The notes under the pieces: model-generated | The model's input: the letters and a program-made list of their open reading frames with translations, nothing else | What the model was told of the DNA's origin: nothing | Database searches by the model: none | Origin: Bacteroidales bacterium UBA3663 | GTDB lineage: Bacteria > Bacteroidota > Bacteroidia > Bacteroidales > UBA3663 | DNA: 9,813 nt | Direction of reading: 5' to 3' | Assembly: GCA_002373755.1 (NCBI GenBank) | Contig: DFJU01000128.1 | Coordinates: forward strand, 1 to 9,813 | Part shown: positions 1 through 6,789 of the stretch, piece by piece | How the letters are laid out: the number at the start of each line of letters is the position of its first letter | Numbering within the stretch: position 1 is the first letter of the stretch | Made by a program: the position numbers and the translations under genes

Positions 1-932
1 CCGTAGCCCACGGTGTAGGGGAACTTGATTTCGTGCAGCACCTCTTCGACCTCGGTGTTGAGCGCCGCGCCGCCTATGATGACCTCGTAGCATTGGCCGC
101 CCAAAGCCGCCATCAGGCCGTCGCGGAACTTGCGGTTGATGGTGTTGCGCAGCATCGGTACTTTACGCAGCATCTTGATTTTCGGGCCGTTGTATTGGCC
201 GAGGATGCCCTTGCGCACAATCTTCTCGATGAGCATCGGCACGACGACGATGAGGTCGGGCTTGATCTCCTTGAATGCCTTGAGGATGACGGGTGCGGCC
301 AATGCGCCTGTGATGAACGTCACGTGGATGCCGACGCAGAATTCGTACATCAACTCGAAGGCCATGCCGTACAGATGTGCCGTCGGGAGCAGCGAGACGA
401 CGTTCATGCCGGCGTGCAGGTTGGGCAGCACCTGTTCGGCGAAGGCCATGTTGCTCCACATCGCCCGTTCGGGAATCATGACGCCTTTTGGGGCCGATGT
501 CGTTCCCGACGTGTAGTTGATCATCAGCAGGTCGTCCGGCTGGTGGCGCATGTAGTGGATGTCGTCGGGGCCGATGTCGGGGCAGTCGCTGAGCGTGACA
601 AGGTCATTGGCCATAAGCACGAACTTGCTTTCGGAGTGGGCCACGAGCCGCTCGACCATATCGGGCGTGAATTCGTGCAGCAGCGGGACGGCCACTGCGC
701 CATAGGTGAAGGCGGCCAGCAGGGCGATGCTCCACTGTGCGCTGTTGCGGCTACAGATGGCGAAGCGGAAACCGGGCTGGTAGCCGGCCTCGCGCCACAT
801 CTGGTGATATTTCGCAATCTGGCGTGCCACGTCGCCGTAGGTGAACGTCTCACCCTGATAGTTCGAGAGGGCGGGCAGATTCCAGTGGTCACGGATGCTC
901 TGTTCGAGCACCGCGTTCAATCTTGATTTCAT
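1..932 (-). CDS. Long-chain acyl-CoA ligase (AMP-forming), N-terminal part only
   Basis: This is the N-terminal 310 residues of an AMP-forming acyl-CoA synthetase; the 3' end lies beyond base 1. The family adenylates a fatty acid with ATP and transfers it to coenzyme A. The phosphate-binding A3 motif is visible at residues 139-151 (NYTSGTTSAPKGV), with the usual Gly after the second Thr replaced by Ser. A GGAALNTEVEE stretch at 287-297 fits the next adenylation-domain motif, and the window ends within the YGxTE motif (VGYG visible). The overall pattern resembles FadD/COG1022 enzymes; substrate chain length cannot be read from this. I chose ATG at 932 (MKSRLNAVLEQSI) because homologues start with this kind of sequence, but in-frame ATGs at 968 and 1001 would add 12 or 23 residues. 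It lies 186 bp downstream of porX on the same strand, with hairpins in the gap. Confidence 0.88.
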   Translation of the reverse strand, partial: MKSRLNAVLEQSIRDHWNLPALSNYQGETFTYGDVARQIAKYHQMWREAGYQPGFRFAICSRNSAQWSIALLAAFTYGAVAVPLLHEFTPDMVERLVAHSESKFVLMANDLVTLSDCPDIGPDDIHYMRHQPDDLLMINYTSGTTSAPKGVMIPERAMWSNMAFAEQVLPNLHAGMNVVSLLPTAHLYGMAFELMYEFCVGIHVTFITGALAAPVILKAFKEIKPDLIVVVPMLIEKIVRKGILGQYNGPKIKMLRKVPMLRNTINRKFRDGLMAALGGQCYEVIIGGAALNTEVEEVLHEIKFPYTVGY

Positions 933-988
933 GTCAAGTGGATTTAGATTGATGTCAATTAGATTCATTTGTTCGGGCTGTTTTTCTT

Positions 989-1006
989 GGCCGATGGGCA
1001 TCGGCC
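989..1006. repeat. Perfect inverted repeat, 8-bp arms with 2-nt spacer
   Basis: GGCCGATG at 989-996 faces CATCGGCC at 999-1006 across a GG spacer. It lies in the porX to acyl-CoA ligase gap and consists of two copies of the octamer that recurs through the window. Neither strand has a T-run after the stem, so it is not a classical intrinsic terminator. On the minus strand it lies 57 nt upstream of the chosen ligase start and contains an alternative in-frame ATG (1001). Confidence 0.85.
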
Positions 1007-1052
1007 GTCAGGTATTTATGTTGAAAGACCATTGTCGCAGCCTAGAGCGGAT

Positions 1053-1095
1053 GGCATCGGCCATAATGGACATTGGGATGTTGTCGGCCAATGCC
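1053..1095 (-). repeat. Inverted repeat with 10-bp arms after porX
   Basis: On the minus strand GGCATTGGCC (1095-1086) can pair with GGCCGATGCC (1062-1053) through ten base pairs, one of them G-U, around a 23-nt loop. It starts 23 nt past the porX stop codon and is again built from the recurrent octamer. There is no downstream T-tract, so a role in 3'-end formation or mRNA stability is possible but not shown. Confidence 0.6.
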
Positions 1096-1118
1096 TTTTT
1101 CCAGCCGGAAGTAAGGGT

Positions 1119-2693
1119 CTATCTCGGCTCCAGCGTGATGAGCGGGATGAGCATTTCCTCCATCGAGATGCCGCCGTGCTGGAACGTGTCCTTGAAGTGC
1201 TGGACGTAATAGTTGAAGTTGTTCGGATAGGCCATGAAGTCGCGTCCGCAGGCGAAGACGTAGCTCGTCGAGATGTTCAGCACGGGTAGGCCCAAGTCCT
1301 TCGGCCGCGTCACTTCGTAGAGGTTCTTGTCCTGATGGTTCAGGTTCTTGCCCAGCTTGTAGCGCAGGTTGGTGTTCACCTCGCGGTCGCCGATGATCTT
1401 CACCGGATTGTTCACCTGGATGGTGCCGTGGTCGGTGGTGAGGATGACCTTGTAGCCCATATCGGCCATTCGGCGGAAGAGGTCGAGCGTCGATGAATGT
1501 TCCATCCACGTCTTGGTCAGCGCGCGGTAGGCGGCCTCGTCGTGGGCCAGTTCGTTGACCACCTTGATGTCGGTGCGCGCGTGGCTCAGCATGTCGATGA
1601 AGTTGAGGACGACGACGTTGAGCGGATATTGGCCGAGGCTCTTCAGCTGCGATGCGAGGTGTTCGCCGTAGCGCGAGCCGTTCACCTTGTGGTACGAAAA
1701 CGCGTAGTGCTTGCGGTAGCGTTCGAGCTGCGTGCGGATGAGCGGCTCCTCGTTCAGGTTCTTGCCCTCCTCGCTGTCTTCATCGACCCAGAGGTCGGGG
1801 AACATCTGCGCGATCTTGTCGGGCAGCAGTCCGGAAAAGATGGCGTTGCGCGCATATTGCGTCGCCGTGGGCAGGATGGAGCAATAGACCTCTTCCGTGC
1901 AGTTGAAATAGTCGGCCAGCAGCGGCTGTATGGTGCGCCATTGGTCAAGGCGGAAATTGTCGATCACGACGACAAATAGCTTTTCGCCGTTGTCCAATGC
2001 GGGGAAGACCTTGGTCTTGAAAATGTCGGTTGACATCAGCGGGGCATTGGCCGATGCCTTTCCCGGCGACATCTTTTCGGCAATCCAGTCCTCGTAGTTG
2101 CGCTTCACGAACTTGGCGAACTGGCCATTGGCCTCGTCCTTCTGCATCAGGAGCATTTGGGCCAATCCCGCGTCGTCGCTCTGGCTCAGTTCCAGCTCCC
2201 AGAAGACCAGCCGCCGATAGACCTCGACCCATTCGTCGAACGTGCGAGCGTCGCTTATCGCCATGCTCAGCCGGCCGAATTCCTGCTGGTAGCCCGACGT
2301 CTGCTGCTGCTGTGTGATTTCGCGCGCGTGCAGGTTCTTCTTGATGCTCATCAGCATCTGCGAGGGGAGGACCGGCTTGATCAGATAGTCGGCAATTTTT
2401 CCGCCAATGGCCTGATCCATAATGTTCTCTTCTTCACTCTTCGTCACCATGATGACGGGCAATGCGGGCTGTATGTCCTTGATGGCCTGAAGCGTTTCGA
2501 GGCCGGAGATGCCTGGCATGTTCTCATCGAGGAAGACGAGGTCGAACGTGCGGGTGCGTACCTGTTCGAGGGCGTCCTGTCCGTTGGTCACGGTCGTGAC
2601 GTCGTAGCCGCGCTGCTGCAGGAACATTACGTGCGGTTTGAGAAGCTCGATTTCATCGTCGGCCCAAAGAAGTTGCGGATTGCTCATAGTCAT
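1119..2693 (-). CDS. porX: PorX-type two-component response regulator with PglZ domain
   Basis: This 524-residue protein matches the architecture of PorX, the regulator that with PorY and the sigma factor SigP controls type IX secretion genes in Porphyromonas. Residues 6-122 are a CheY-like receiver with the acidic pair D12/D13, phosphoacceptor D56 (LVFLDENMPG), T84 and K106 (IKP). After a helical linker, residues ~235-515 form a PglZ domain of the alkaline-phosphatase fold, with the VVVIDNFRLDQW, LPTATQYAR and TTDHGT motifs expected at its metal site. No helix-turn-helix is visible, as is typical for PorX; published work on the family describes phosphodiesterase activity of this domain on oligonucleotides. 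Length is normal. The start at 2693 gives MTMSN; ATG at 2687 (MSNPQ) is equally plausible. It lies 165 bp downstream of the BspA-like gene, whose tail resembles a T9SS signal. Confidence 0.93.
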   Translation of the reverse strand: MTMSNPQLLWADDEIELLKPHVMFLQQRGYDVTTVTNGQDALEQVRTRTFDLVFLDENMPGISGLETLQAIKDIQPALPVIMVTKSEEENIMDQAIGGKIADYLIKPVLPSQMLMSIKKNLHAREITQQQQTSGYQQEFGRLSMAISDARTFDEWVEVYRRLVFWELELSQSDDAGLAQMLLMQKDEANGQFAKFVKRNYEDWIAEKMSPGKASANAPLMSTDIFKTKVFPALDNGEKLFVVVIDNFRLDQWRTIQPLLADYFNCTEEVYCSILPTATQYARNAIFSGLLPDKIAQMFPDLWVDEDSEEGKNLNEEPLIRTQLERYRKHYAFSYHKVNGSRYGEHLASQLKSLGQYPLNVVVLNFIDMLSHARTDIKVVNELAHDEAAYRALTKTWMEHSSTLDLFRRMADMGYKVILTTDHGTIQVNNPVKIIGDREVNTNLRYKLGKNLNHQDKNLYEVTRPKDLGLPVLNISTSYVFACGRDFMAYPNNFNYYVQHFKDTFQHGGISMEEMLIPLITLEPR

Positions 2694-2695
2694 TT

Positions 2696-2703
2696 CAAAT
2701 GTA
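2696..2703 (-). promoter_or_regulatory. Possible -7 element overlapping the porX start
   Basis: On the minus strand TACATTTG fits the Bacteroidetes -7 consensus TAnnTTTG exactly. It ends only two bases before the first porX ATG (2693), so a transcript from it would begin at or inside the first codons. No well-spaced upstream TTTG accompanies it. It may be chance, or it may indicate leaderless initiation at ATG 2687. Confidence 0.2.
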
Positions 2704-2777
2704 GAAAAAACGGGTACAAAGTTGCTCTTTTTCTGTCATATTGCCAAGCAAATTGGTCAAAAAGTGCCGTCGCGTGC

Positions 2778-2855
2778 CCTTGTGGCGCCTTGAAATGACG
2801 AGAGAGCCGCACCCCGACGAGGATGCAGCTCTCCCTGATAAATGTCGCCACAAGG
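2778..2855 (-). terminator. Nested two-stem structure after the BspA-like gene
   Basis: Just past the BspA-like stop codon, CCTTGTGGCG (2855-2846 on the minus strand) pairs perfectly with CGCCACAAGG (2787-2778). This outer 10-bp stem encloses a 13-bp hairpin (2833-2821 with 2814-2802, containing two G-U pairs). There is no immediate U-tract; the nearest T-run is about 10 nt further down (2765-2761). The position between the BspA-like gene and porX makes termination or 3'-end protection the natural reading. Confidence 0.55.
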
Positions 2856-2857
2856 CT

Positions 2858-5800
2858 TTAGCGGATGACCGCCTTCCTGCCGCCCTTGATGTAGATTTCT
2901 CCCTTGCGAGGCTGAGCCTGCATCTGGCCTTGCAGGTTGTAGAGGCTCTGTTTTTCGGCCAATGATTCAATCGCCGCGATGCCAAGTTCCTCGCCGCCGA
3001 AGTTCAGCCAAAGTCGCGTAGCGGCTGCCTGCGCCTGGCTTGCGTCATAGGTCAGATATGCCTTGCCCGATGGCAACGTGCCGGAATTGGCCCAGACGAA
3101 CTCGCCGCCGCGCATCACGTAGATGTTTTCTACGCCCGTCAGCGCGCCGCCCGTGTAGGTATCCGTACCCTTCAGGTCGCTCTCGATGGCCGATGCCGCC
3201 GACAGACTCTGCACGAGCGTGATTGCCGTCTCGTCGCTTGTGAGCACCACCGCTGTTCCGGCCGGAATCACGCCGCCCGTCACCTCGCTCATGTTCACGC
3301 AGCCGTTCGCGTAGTCCACCGTACCGGTCCATGCGCGCACGTTGTCGGGGATGTTGTAGGCCGATGCACCGTCGTAGAACGTCGCCACGCCGTTGGTCAT
3401 CGTCACCTCGCGTAGTGCCAGGATGGTTACGGCCAATGACCCAGCCGGCTCCGTCTCGCTGCCCACGTCGTTGTGGTTCGCGTCGCCCTCCACATACCAG
3501 TCGATGATGTAGGTGCCCGGTTCTGTGGCCGATGGCGTTTCCTCGCTCCACTCGCCGCCGTTCACGCGGTAGTGGACGGTGCCGTCGGCCGATGTGCCTC
3601 CGCTCACCAGAGCCTGCTCTCCGCTCGAATAGGCGATGCCGTCACCCGTCACGACGACCGGTTCAGGTGCGCTGTAGCCCCCTGCGGCGATGTCGGCCTT
3701 GGCGACGGTCACTGTCGCGCTGCCTGTCAGAAGTGCGTAGTTGTCGGCCGATACCTCATAATAGACCGTCAGCGTTCCCGCCGTCGTCTGTGTCGGGCTT
3801 GTGGCCGATGTGCATTGGCCGGCCTCCGTGCCGTACACGATGGTGTAGCCCGCCGACGGGGCGCTCACCTTGACCGCGATGCCGTGCGCCGTGCCGTCGT
3901 AGGTCACATTCACGTTGTCGGCCTGCGCGACGATTGTGCCCAGGATGGTCACCTTGACGCTCACCGTGGTTGCCAGATACCGCTCCGTTTCGGCTGCCGT
4001 GACGGTCACAGTGGCCTTTCCAGCCTTCAGCACGGTCAATGCACCGGTTTCGGCATCGATGCTCACCACGTCGCTGCCCTCGCTCACGGCGTAGGTCAAC
4101 GCGCCGCCGCCCTGGGTCCCGTTGGTGGCAGTGACGGCCAATGCGGTCTCGCCCAGTGTCGCGGTCACGTCATTGGCCACAAGGCTCTGGCTCGTCTTTG
4201 CGGCGAAGTCGGCCAACACGACAGCCACGTCGCAGGCTGGCATCGTGTATTTGCCCGTGTAGCTTCCCGTCGCGGCATCGTAGGTCATCGTGACGCTTTC
4301 GGCCGATGCGACATCGACAGGACGCAGTGGCGCAGCTTCTGCCTCGTCTGCGCTGGTGCATTTCTGCACTTTCAGTTCCTTCAGATAGTGGCCGGCATTG
4401 GGCACTGCCGTGAATGTCACGATGTCGCCAGCCGCAGCCTGCGCCTTGTCCGAGCTCACGCTGCCAAGCGCAAATTCCGGCACGGTGATGACGTACAAGT
4501 CTTCCGTCCCGACCTCAATTTCCATGATTTCCTTGAACTCGTTCCAATATGAAGCCGCTTCGTATGCCGCCTTGCTGCCTTTCGGTACGTATAGGGTGGC
4601 GTTGGCGCGATTGAAGAATGTGTCATAATTGATGCGAACAGGCGTTGGATTCAATACAGTCACACTCGTCAGTCCCTCGCAGTCCCAGAACGCCTGGTCG
4701 CCGATGCTCGTCACGCTGTTTGGAATATAGATGCTCGTCAGGCTCCGGCTGCCACAGAACGCACTCTCGCCGATGCTCGTCACGCCGCTCGGAATCTCGA
4801 TGCTCGTCAGGCTACTGCAACCAAAGAAAGCATATTTGCCGATGCTCGTCACGCTGCTTGGAATCTCGATGCTCGTCAGGCTAGAGCAACTTAAGAACGC
4901 ACTGTAGCCGATGCCCGTCACGCTGCTTGGAATAACCGTATTCTGGCAACCTGCAATCAATGTATTAGTTTCCGTTTCAATGATTGCATTGCAATTGTTT
5001 CTGCTGTCATAAACGCTGTTGCCCGCATCAACTACGATGCTCGTCAGACCAGTGCAGCCATTGAACGCACATAAGCCGATGTTCGTCACGCTGCTCGGAA
5101 TCTCGATGCTCGTCAGACCCGTGCAGTAATAGAACGCATATTCGCCGATGCTCGTCACGCTGCTTGGAATCTCAATGCTCGTTAGGCCGTTGCAGTAAAT
5201 GAACGCCTGGTCGCCGATGCTCGTCACGCTGCTTGGAATCTCGATGCTCGTCAGGCTAGAGCAACTTAAGAACGCCTCGTAGCCAATGCTCGTCACGCTG
5301 TTCGGAATGACCGTATTCGGACAACCGGCAATCAATGTATTAGTTGCCGTTTCAATGATGGCATTGCAATTGTTTCTGCTGTCATAAACGCTGTTGCCTG
5401 CATCAACTACGATGCTCGTTAGGCCGTTGCACCATCCGAACGCCTGGTCGCTGATGCTTGTCACACTGCTCGGAATCTCGATGCTCATCAGGCCCGTGCA
5501 GCCATAGAACGCACCGTAGCCGATGCTTGTCACACTACTCTGGATCACAATGCTCGTCAGGCCGTCACAATTAGAGAACGCATAGTTGCCGATGGTCGTC
5601 ACGCCGTTCTGAATCTCGATGCTCGTCAAGCCCTTGCAATAATAGAACGCATAGTCGCCGATGCTGGTCACGCTGCTTGGAATAACAGTATTCTTGCAAC
5701 CGGCAATCAATGTATTAGTTGCCGTTTCAATGATGGCATTGCAATTGTTTCTGCTGTCATAAACGCTGTTGCCTGCATCAACTTTGATGCTCGTCAGGCC

Positions 5801-6124
5801 GGTGCAGCGTTCGAACGCAAGGATGCCGATGCTCGTCACGCTGCTTGGAATCTCGATGCTCGTCAGGCCACTGCAGCCATCGAACGCACTTTCGCCGATG
5901 CTCGTCACGCTATATGACTTGCTGTCATTAAAGACTGTGGCAGGAATGACCACATCGCCGTTGTAGTAGTCAGATCCTCCATTTTCCGTCACCTCTACAG
6001 TCAAATCCGTGCTTGACGTGATGTTGTAACAAATGCCATCCACCTCAAAATCGTAGGCGAAAAGCGATTGCCCGAACAGCATCAATAATGCCGCAAGGCC
6101 GAAAGTTTGTAATTTTGTTTTCAT
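2858..6124 (-). CDS. BspA-like leucine-rich-repeat secreted surface protein
   Basis: This 1088-residue protein starts with a signal peptide (MKTKLQTFGLAALLMLFGQ, likely cut after SLFA near residue 23) followed by YDFEVDGICYNI, a typical mature start of Bacteroidetes BspA-like proteins. Residues ~73-490 hold 14 LRR_5/BspA repeats of the GLTSIEIPSSVTSIG..AF type, closed by a C-cap (TLYVPKGSKAAYEA). Then come a repeat domain with a GHYLKEL-type motif (~542-640), a Big_2-like Ig domain (~643-730), an MBG-type domain (~731-810), a further Ig-like stretch (~820-902) and a Bacteroidetes C-terminal domain. The final ~45 residues (SLYNLQGQ..PRKGEIYIKGGRKAVIR) resemble a T9SS sorting tail. Such proteins are displayed on the cell surface and bind host or matrix ligands; the ligand here is unknown. 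I rejected the upstream start at 6181 because it would bury the signal peptide. The LRR half and the C-terminal half differ in sequence character. Confidence 0.92.
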   Translation of the reverse strand: MKTKLQTFGLAALLMLFGQSLFAYDFEVDGICYNITSSTDLTVEVTENGGSDYYNGDVVIPATVFNDSKSYSVTSIGESAFDGCSGLTSIEIPSSVTSIGILAFERCTGLTSIKVDAGNSVYDSRNNCNAIIETATNTLIAGCKNTVIPSSVTSIGDYAFYYCKGLTSIEIQNGVTTIGNYAFSNCDGLTSIVIQSSVTSIGYGAFYGCTGLMSIEIPSSVTSISDQAFGWCNGLTSIVVDAGNSVYDSRNNCNAIIETATNTLIAGCPNTVIPNSVTSIGYEAFLSCSSLTSIEIPSSVTSIGDQAFIYCNGLTSIEIPSSVTSIGEYAFYYCTGLTSIEIPSSVTNIGLCAFNGCTGLTSIVVDAGNSVYDSRNNCNAIIETETNTLIAGCQNTVIPSSVTGIGYSAFLSCSSLTSIEIPSSVTSIGKYAFFGCSSLTSIEIPSGVTSIGESAFCGSRSLTSIYIPNSVTSIGDQAFWDCEGLTSVTVLNPTPVRINYDTFFNRANATLYVPKGSKAAYEAASYWNEFKEIMEIEVGTEDLYVITVPEFALGSVSSDKAQAAAGDIVTFTAVPNAGHYLKELKVQKCTSADEAEAAPLRPVDVASAESVTMTYDAATGSYTGKYTMPACDVAVVLADFAAKTSQSLVANDVTATLGETALAVTATNGTQGGGALTYAVSEGSDVVSIDAETGALTVLKAGKATVTVTAAETERYLATTVSVKVTILGTIVAQADNVNVTYDGTAHGIAVKVSAPSAGYTIVYGTEAGQCTSATSPTQTTAGTLTVYYEVSADNYALLTGSATVTVAKADIAAGGYSAPEPVVVTGDGIAYSSGEQALVSGGTSADGTVHYRVNGGEWSEETPSATEPGTYIIDWYVEGDANHNDVGSETEPAGSLAVTILALREVTMTNGVATFYDGASAYNIPDNVRAWTGTVDYANGCVNMSEVTGGVIPAGTAVVLTSDETAITLVQSLSAASAIESDLKGTDTYTGGALTGVENIYVMRGGEFVWANSGTLPSGKAYLTYDASQAQAAATRLWLNFGGEELGIAAIESLAEKQSLYNLQGQMQAQPRKGEIYIKGGRKAVIR
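4652..5908 (-). repeat. Leucine-rich-repeat coding array, 14 repeats
   Basis: The basic unit is 69 bp (23 residues), with VTSIGxxAF motifs starting at residues 73, 96, 152, 175, 198, 221, 277, 300, 323, 346, 402, 425, 448 and 471 of the BspA-like protein. Three of the steps are 56 instead of 23 residues because a longer module follows the LRR (VDAGNSVYDSRNNCNAIIET..NTLIAGC..NTVIP). The array is a coding repeat, not a CRISPR. Confidence 0.95.
4922..5671 (-). repeat. 375-bp higher-order tandem repeat, two full units
   Basis: Three 23-residue LRR steps plus one 56-residue long step make a 125-codon unit. The near-identical string gcaattgtttctgctgtcat begins at 4991, 5366 and 5741, exactly 375 bp apart each time. 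Full units are 5671-5297 and 5296-4922. A partial unit with the last two LRRs and the long module lies before them (to 5908), and four LRRs without the long module follow. The long modules are almost identical in DNA, while the LRR steps differ more. Confidence 0.92.
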
Positions 6125-6216
6125 AAGTAATAGGATTAAAATGTTTTTTACTTTAAAATGCAGGTCGCCTTTTCGCTCCAAAAATGGCAGGAAAACAATT
6201 GGTTTGGTCTGAAATG

Positions 6217-6314
6217 AAAAAAAGACGGGAGCTCTCTATGTCGGTTGCTTATCCGTCTTCAGGGCTTCTCGCAATGCCTTATGCTAAGATAAGCAACGAT
6301 AAAAGCCCCACGTC
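6217..6314 (-). terminator. Intrinsic terminator ahead of the BspA-like gene
   Basis: On the minus strand GACGTGGGGCT (6314-6304) pairs with AGCTCCCGTC (6233-6224), with one bulged T and one G-U pair. Further in, GTTGCTTATC (6297-6288 on the minus strand, read as its complement on plus) pairs perfectly over 10 bp with 6253-6244. Seven Ts follow immediately (6223-6217). Transcription arriving from upstream would stop before the BspA-like gene unless antiterminated. Three to four bases at its base (around 6312-6315) also belong to the preceding hairpin. Confidence 0.6.
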
Positions 6315-6512
6315 TGTGAATATGTACAACCAAAATACTCTACATTCGTAAGTAGAGACTATTGGAATACAATTCACTAACGCAGACACCCTTTCGCTGC
6401 ATTATCTTCAGCATGAAATTTTGCGAGAATATCAGAAGATCGAAGATAACGACGATTGTAGCGTCTTTTTATAAAAAGTCAATGAGTTGTTCCGCCGTTG
6501 CGGCTCAATGAC
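6217..6512 (-). ncRNA. Candidate structured RNA or leader of the BspA-like gene
   Basis: Four hairpins follow each other on the minus strand. The first is GTCATTGAG/CTCATTGAC with an inner CCGC/GCGG (6512-6478). The second is built on TTATCTTC/GAAGATAA with outer CGCT/AGCG (6463-6395). The third is a long one with GTCTG, GTGAAT, TGTA, CCAA and CTCTAC helices in register (6387-6312). The fourth is the terminator hairpin (6314-6224). In addition AAAAAGACG (6219-6227) and CGTCTTTTT (6462-6470) form a 9-bp inverted repeat closing most of the element. No open reading frame of 60 codons occurs here; a 24-codon ORF (6414-6340) is probably chance. It ends 93 nt upstream of the BspA-like start. I recognise no known RNA family. 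The plus strand could also be the transcribed one, since the hairpin at 6395-6463 is followed by TCTTTTT on that strand. Confidence 0.4.
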
Positions 6513-6516
6513 GCTG

Positions 6517-6524
6517 CAAAGATG
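6517..6524 (-). promoter_or_regulatory. Possible -7 element upstream of the structured region
   Basis: On the minus strand CATCTTTG matches five of six fixed positions of TAnnTTTG, follows a T-rich stretch and is followed by CAGCGTC, a common look for Bacteroidales promoters. Initiation would fall near 6511, at the first hairpin. No TTTG lies at the expected upstream spacing, so support is weak. Confidence 0.3.
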
Positions 6525-6789
6525 GCAAAAAAACTGATTTGTCGCTTGACGTAGGTCGTAAAAAAGATTGGTTTATTCTATTTTTTGTGCGAAACTGAAA
6601 AACAAGGGTCATAACTTCTGAAATTTGTCATCCATCGCCCCCAGAGGGGAGACCGAGAGTTGTGGAAGTGTGTCGTGTCTCCGTTGTTTTTCTGCGGACA
6701 ATTTCATCAAAAATCACCAGGAAGCGCATCTGAAATTGCATTTTCCATCCTAAAGATTGGAAAAATCTTTATATCTTAGTGCCACTAGA

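Noticed and set aside
33..926. A 297-codon plus-strand frame opposite the acyl-CoA ligase
   Set aside because: The minus strand carries the A3 adenylation motif and family-like sequence throughout; the plus-strand translation is compositionally odd and has no motif.
3473..4552. A 359-codon open frame on the plus strand opposite the BspA-like gene
   Set aside because: It is antisense to a gene with clear domains, its translation is rich in His/Arg/Cys/Ala without any recognisable motif, and GC-rich third positions on the other strand readily create such frames.
4652..5908. Regularly spaced repeats as a possible CRISPR array
   Set aside because: The spacing is an exact multiple of three in an open frame, the repeats encode LRR_5/BspA units, and the spacers are themselves related.
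6125..6181. Upstream start at 6181 for the BspA-like protein
   Set aside because: It would place 19 residues (MERKGDLHFK...) before a standard signal peptide that begins at 6124.
6340..6414. A 24-codon ORF (MLKIMQRKGVC...) as an attenuator leader peptide
   Set aside because: It lies within the hairpin region but shows no run of a regulatory amino acid linked to the downstream gene; chance is sufficient.
6217..6512. Retron-type RNA, tmRNA or RNase P RNA
   Set aside because: No reverse transcriptase is present in the window, and the conserved tmRNA or RNase P sequence elements that I would expect are not visible.
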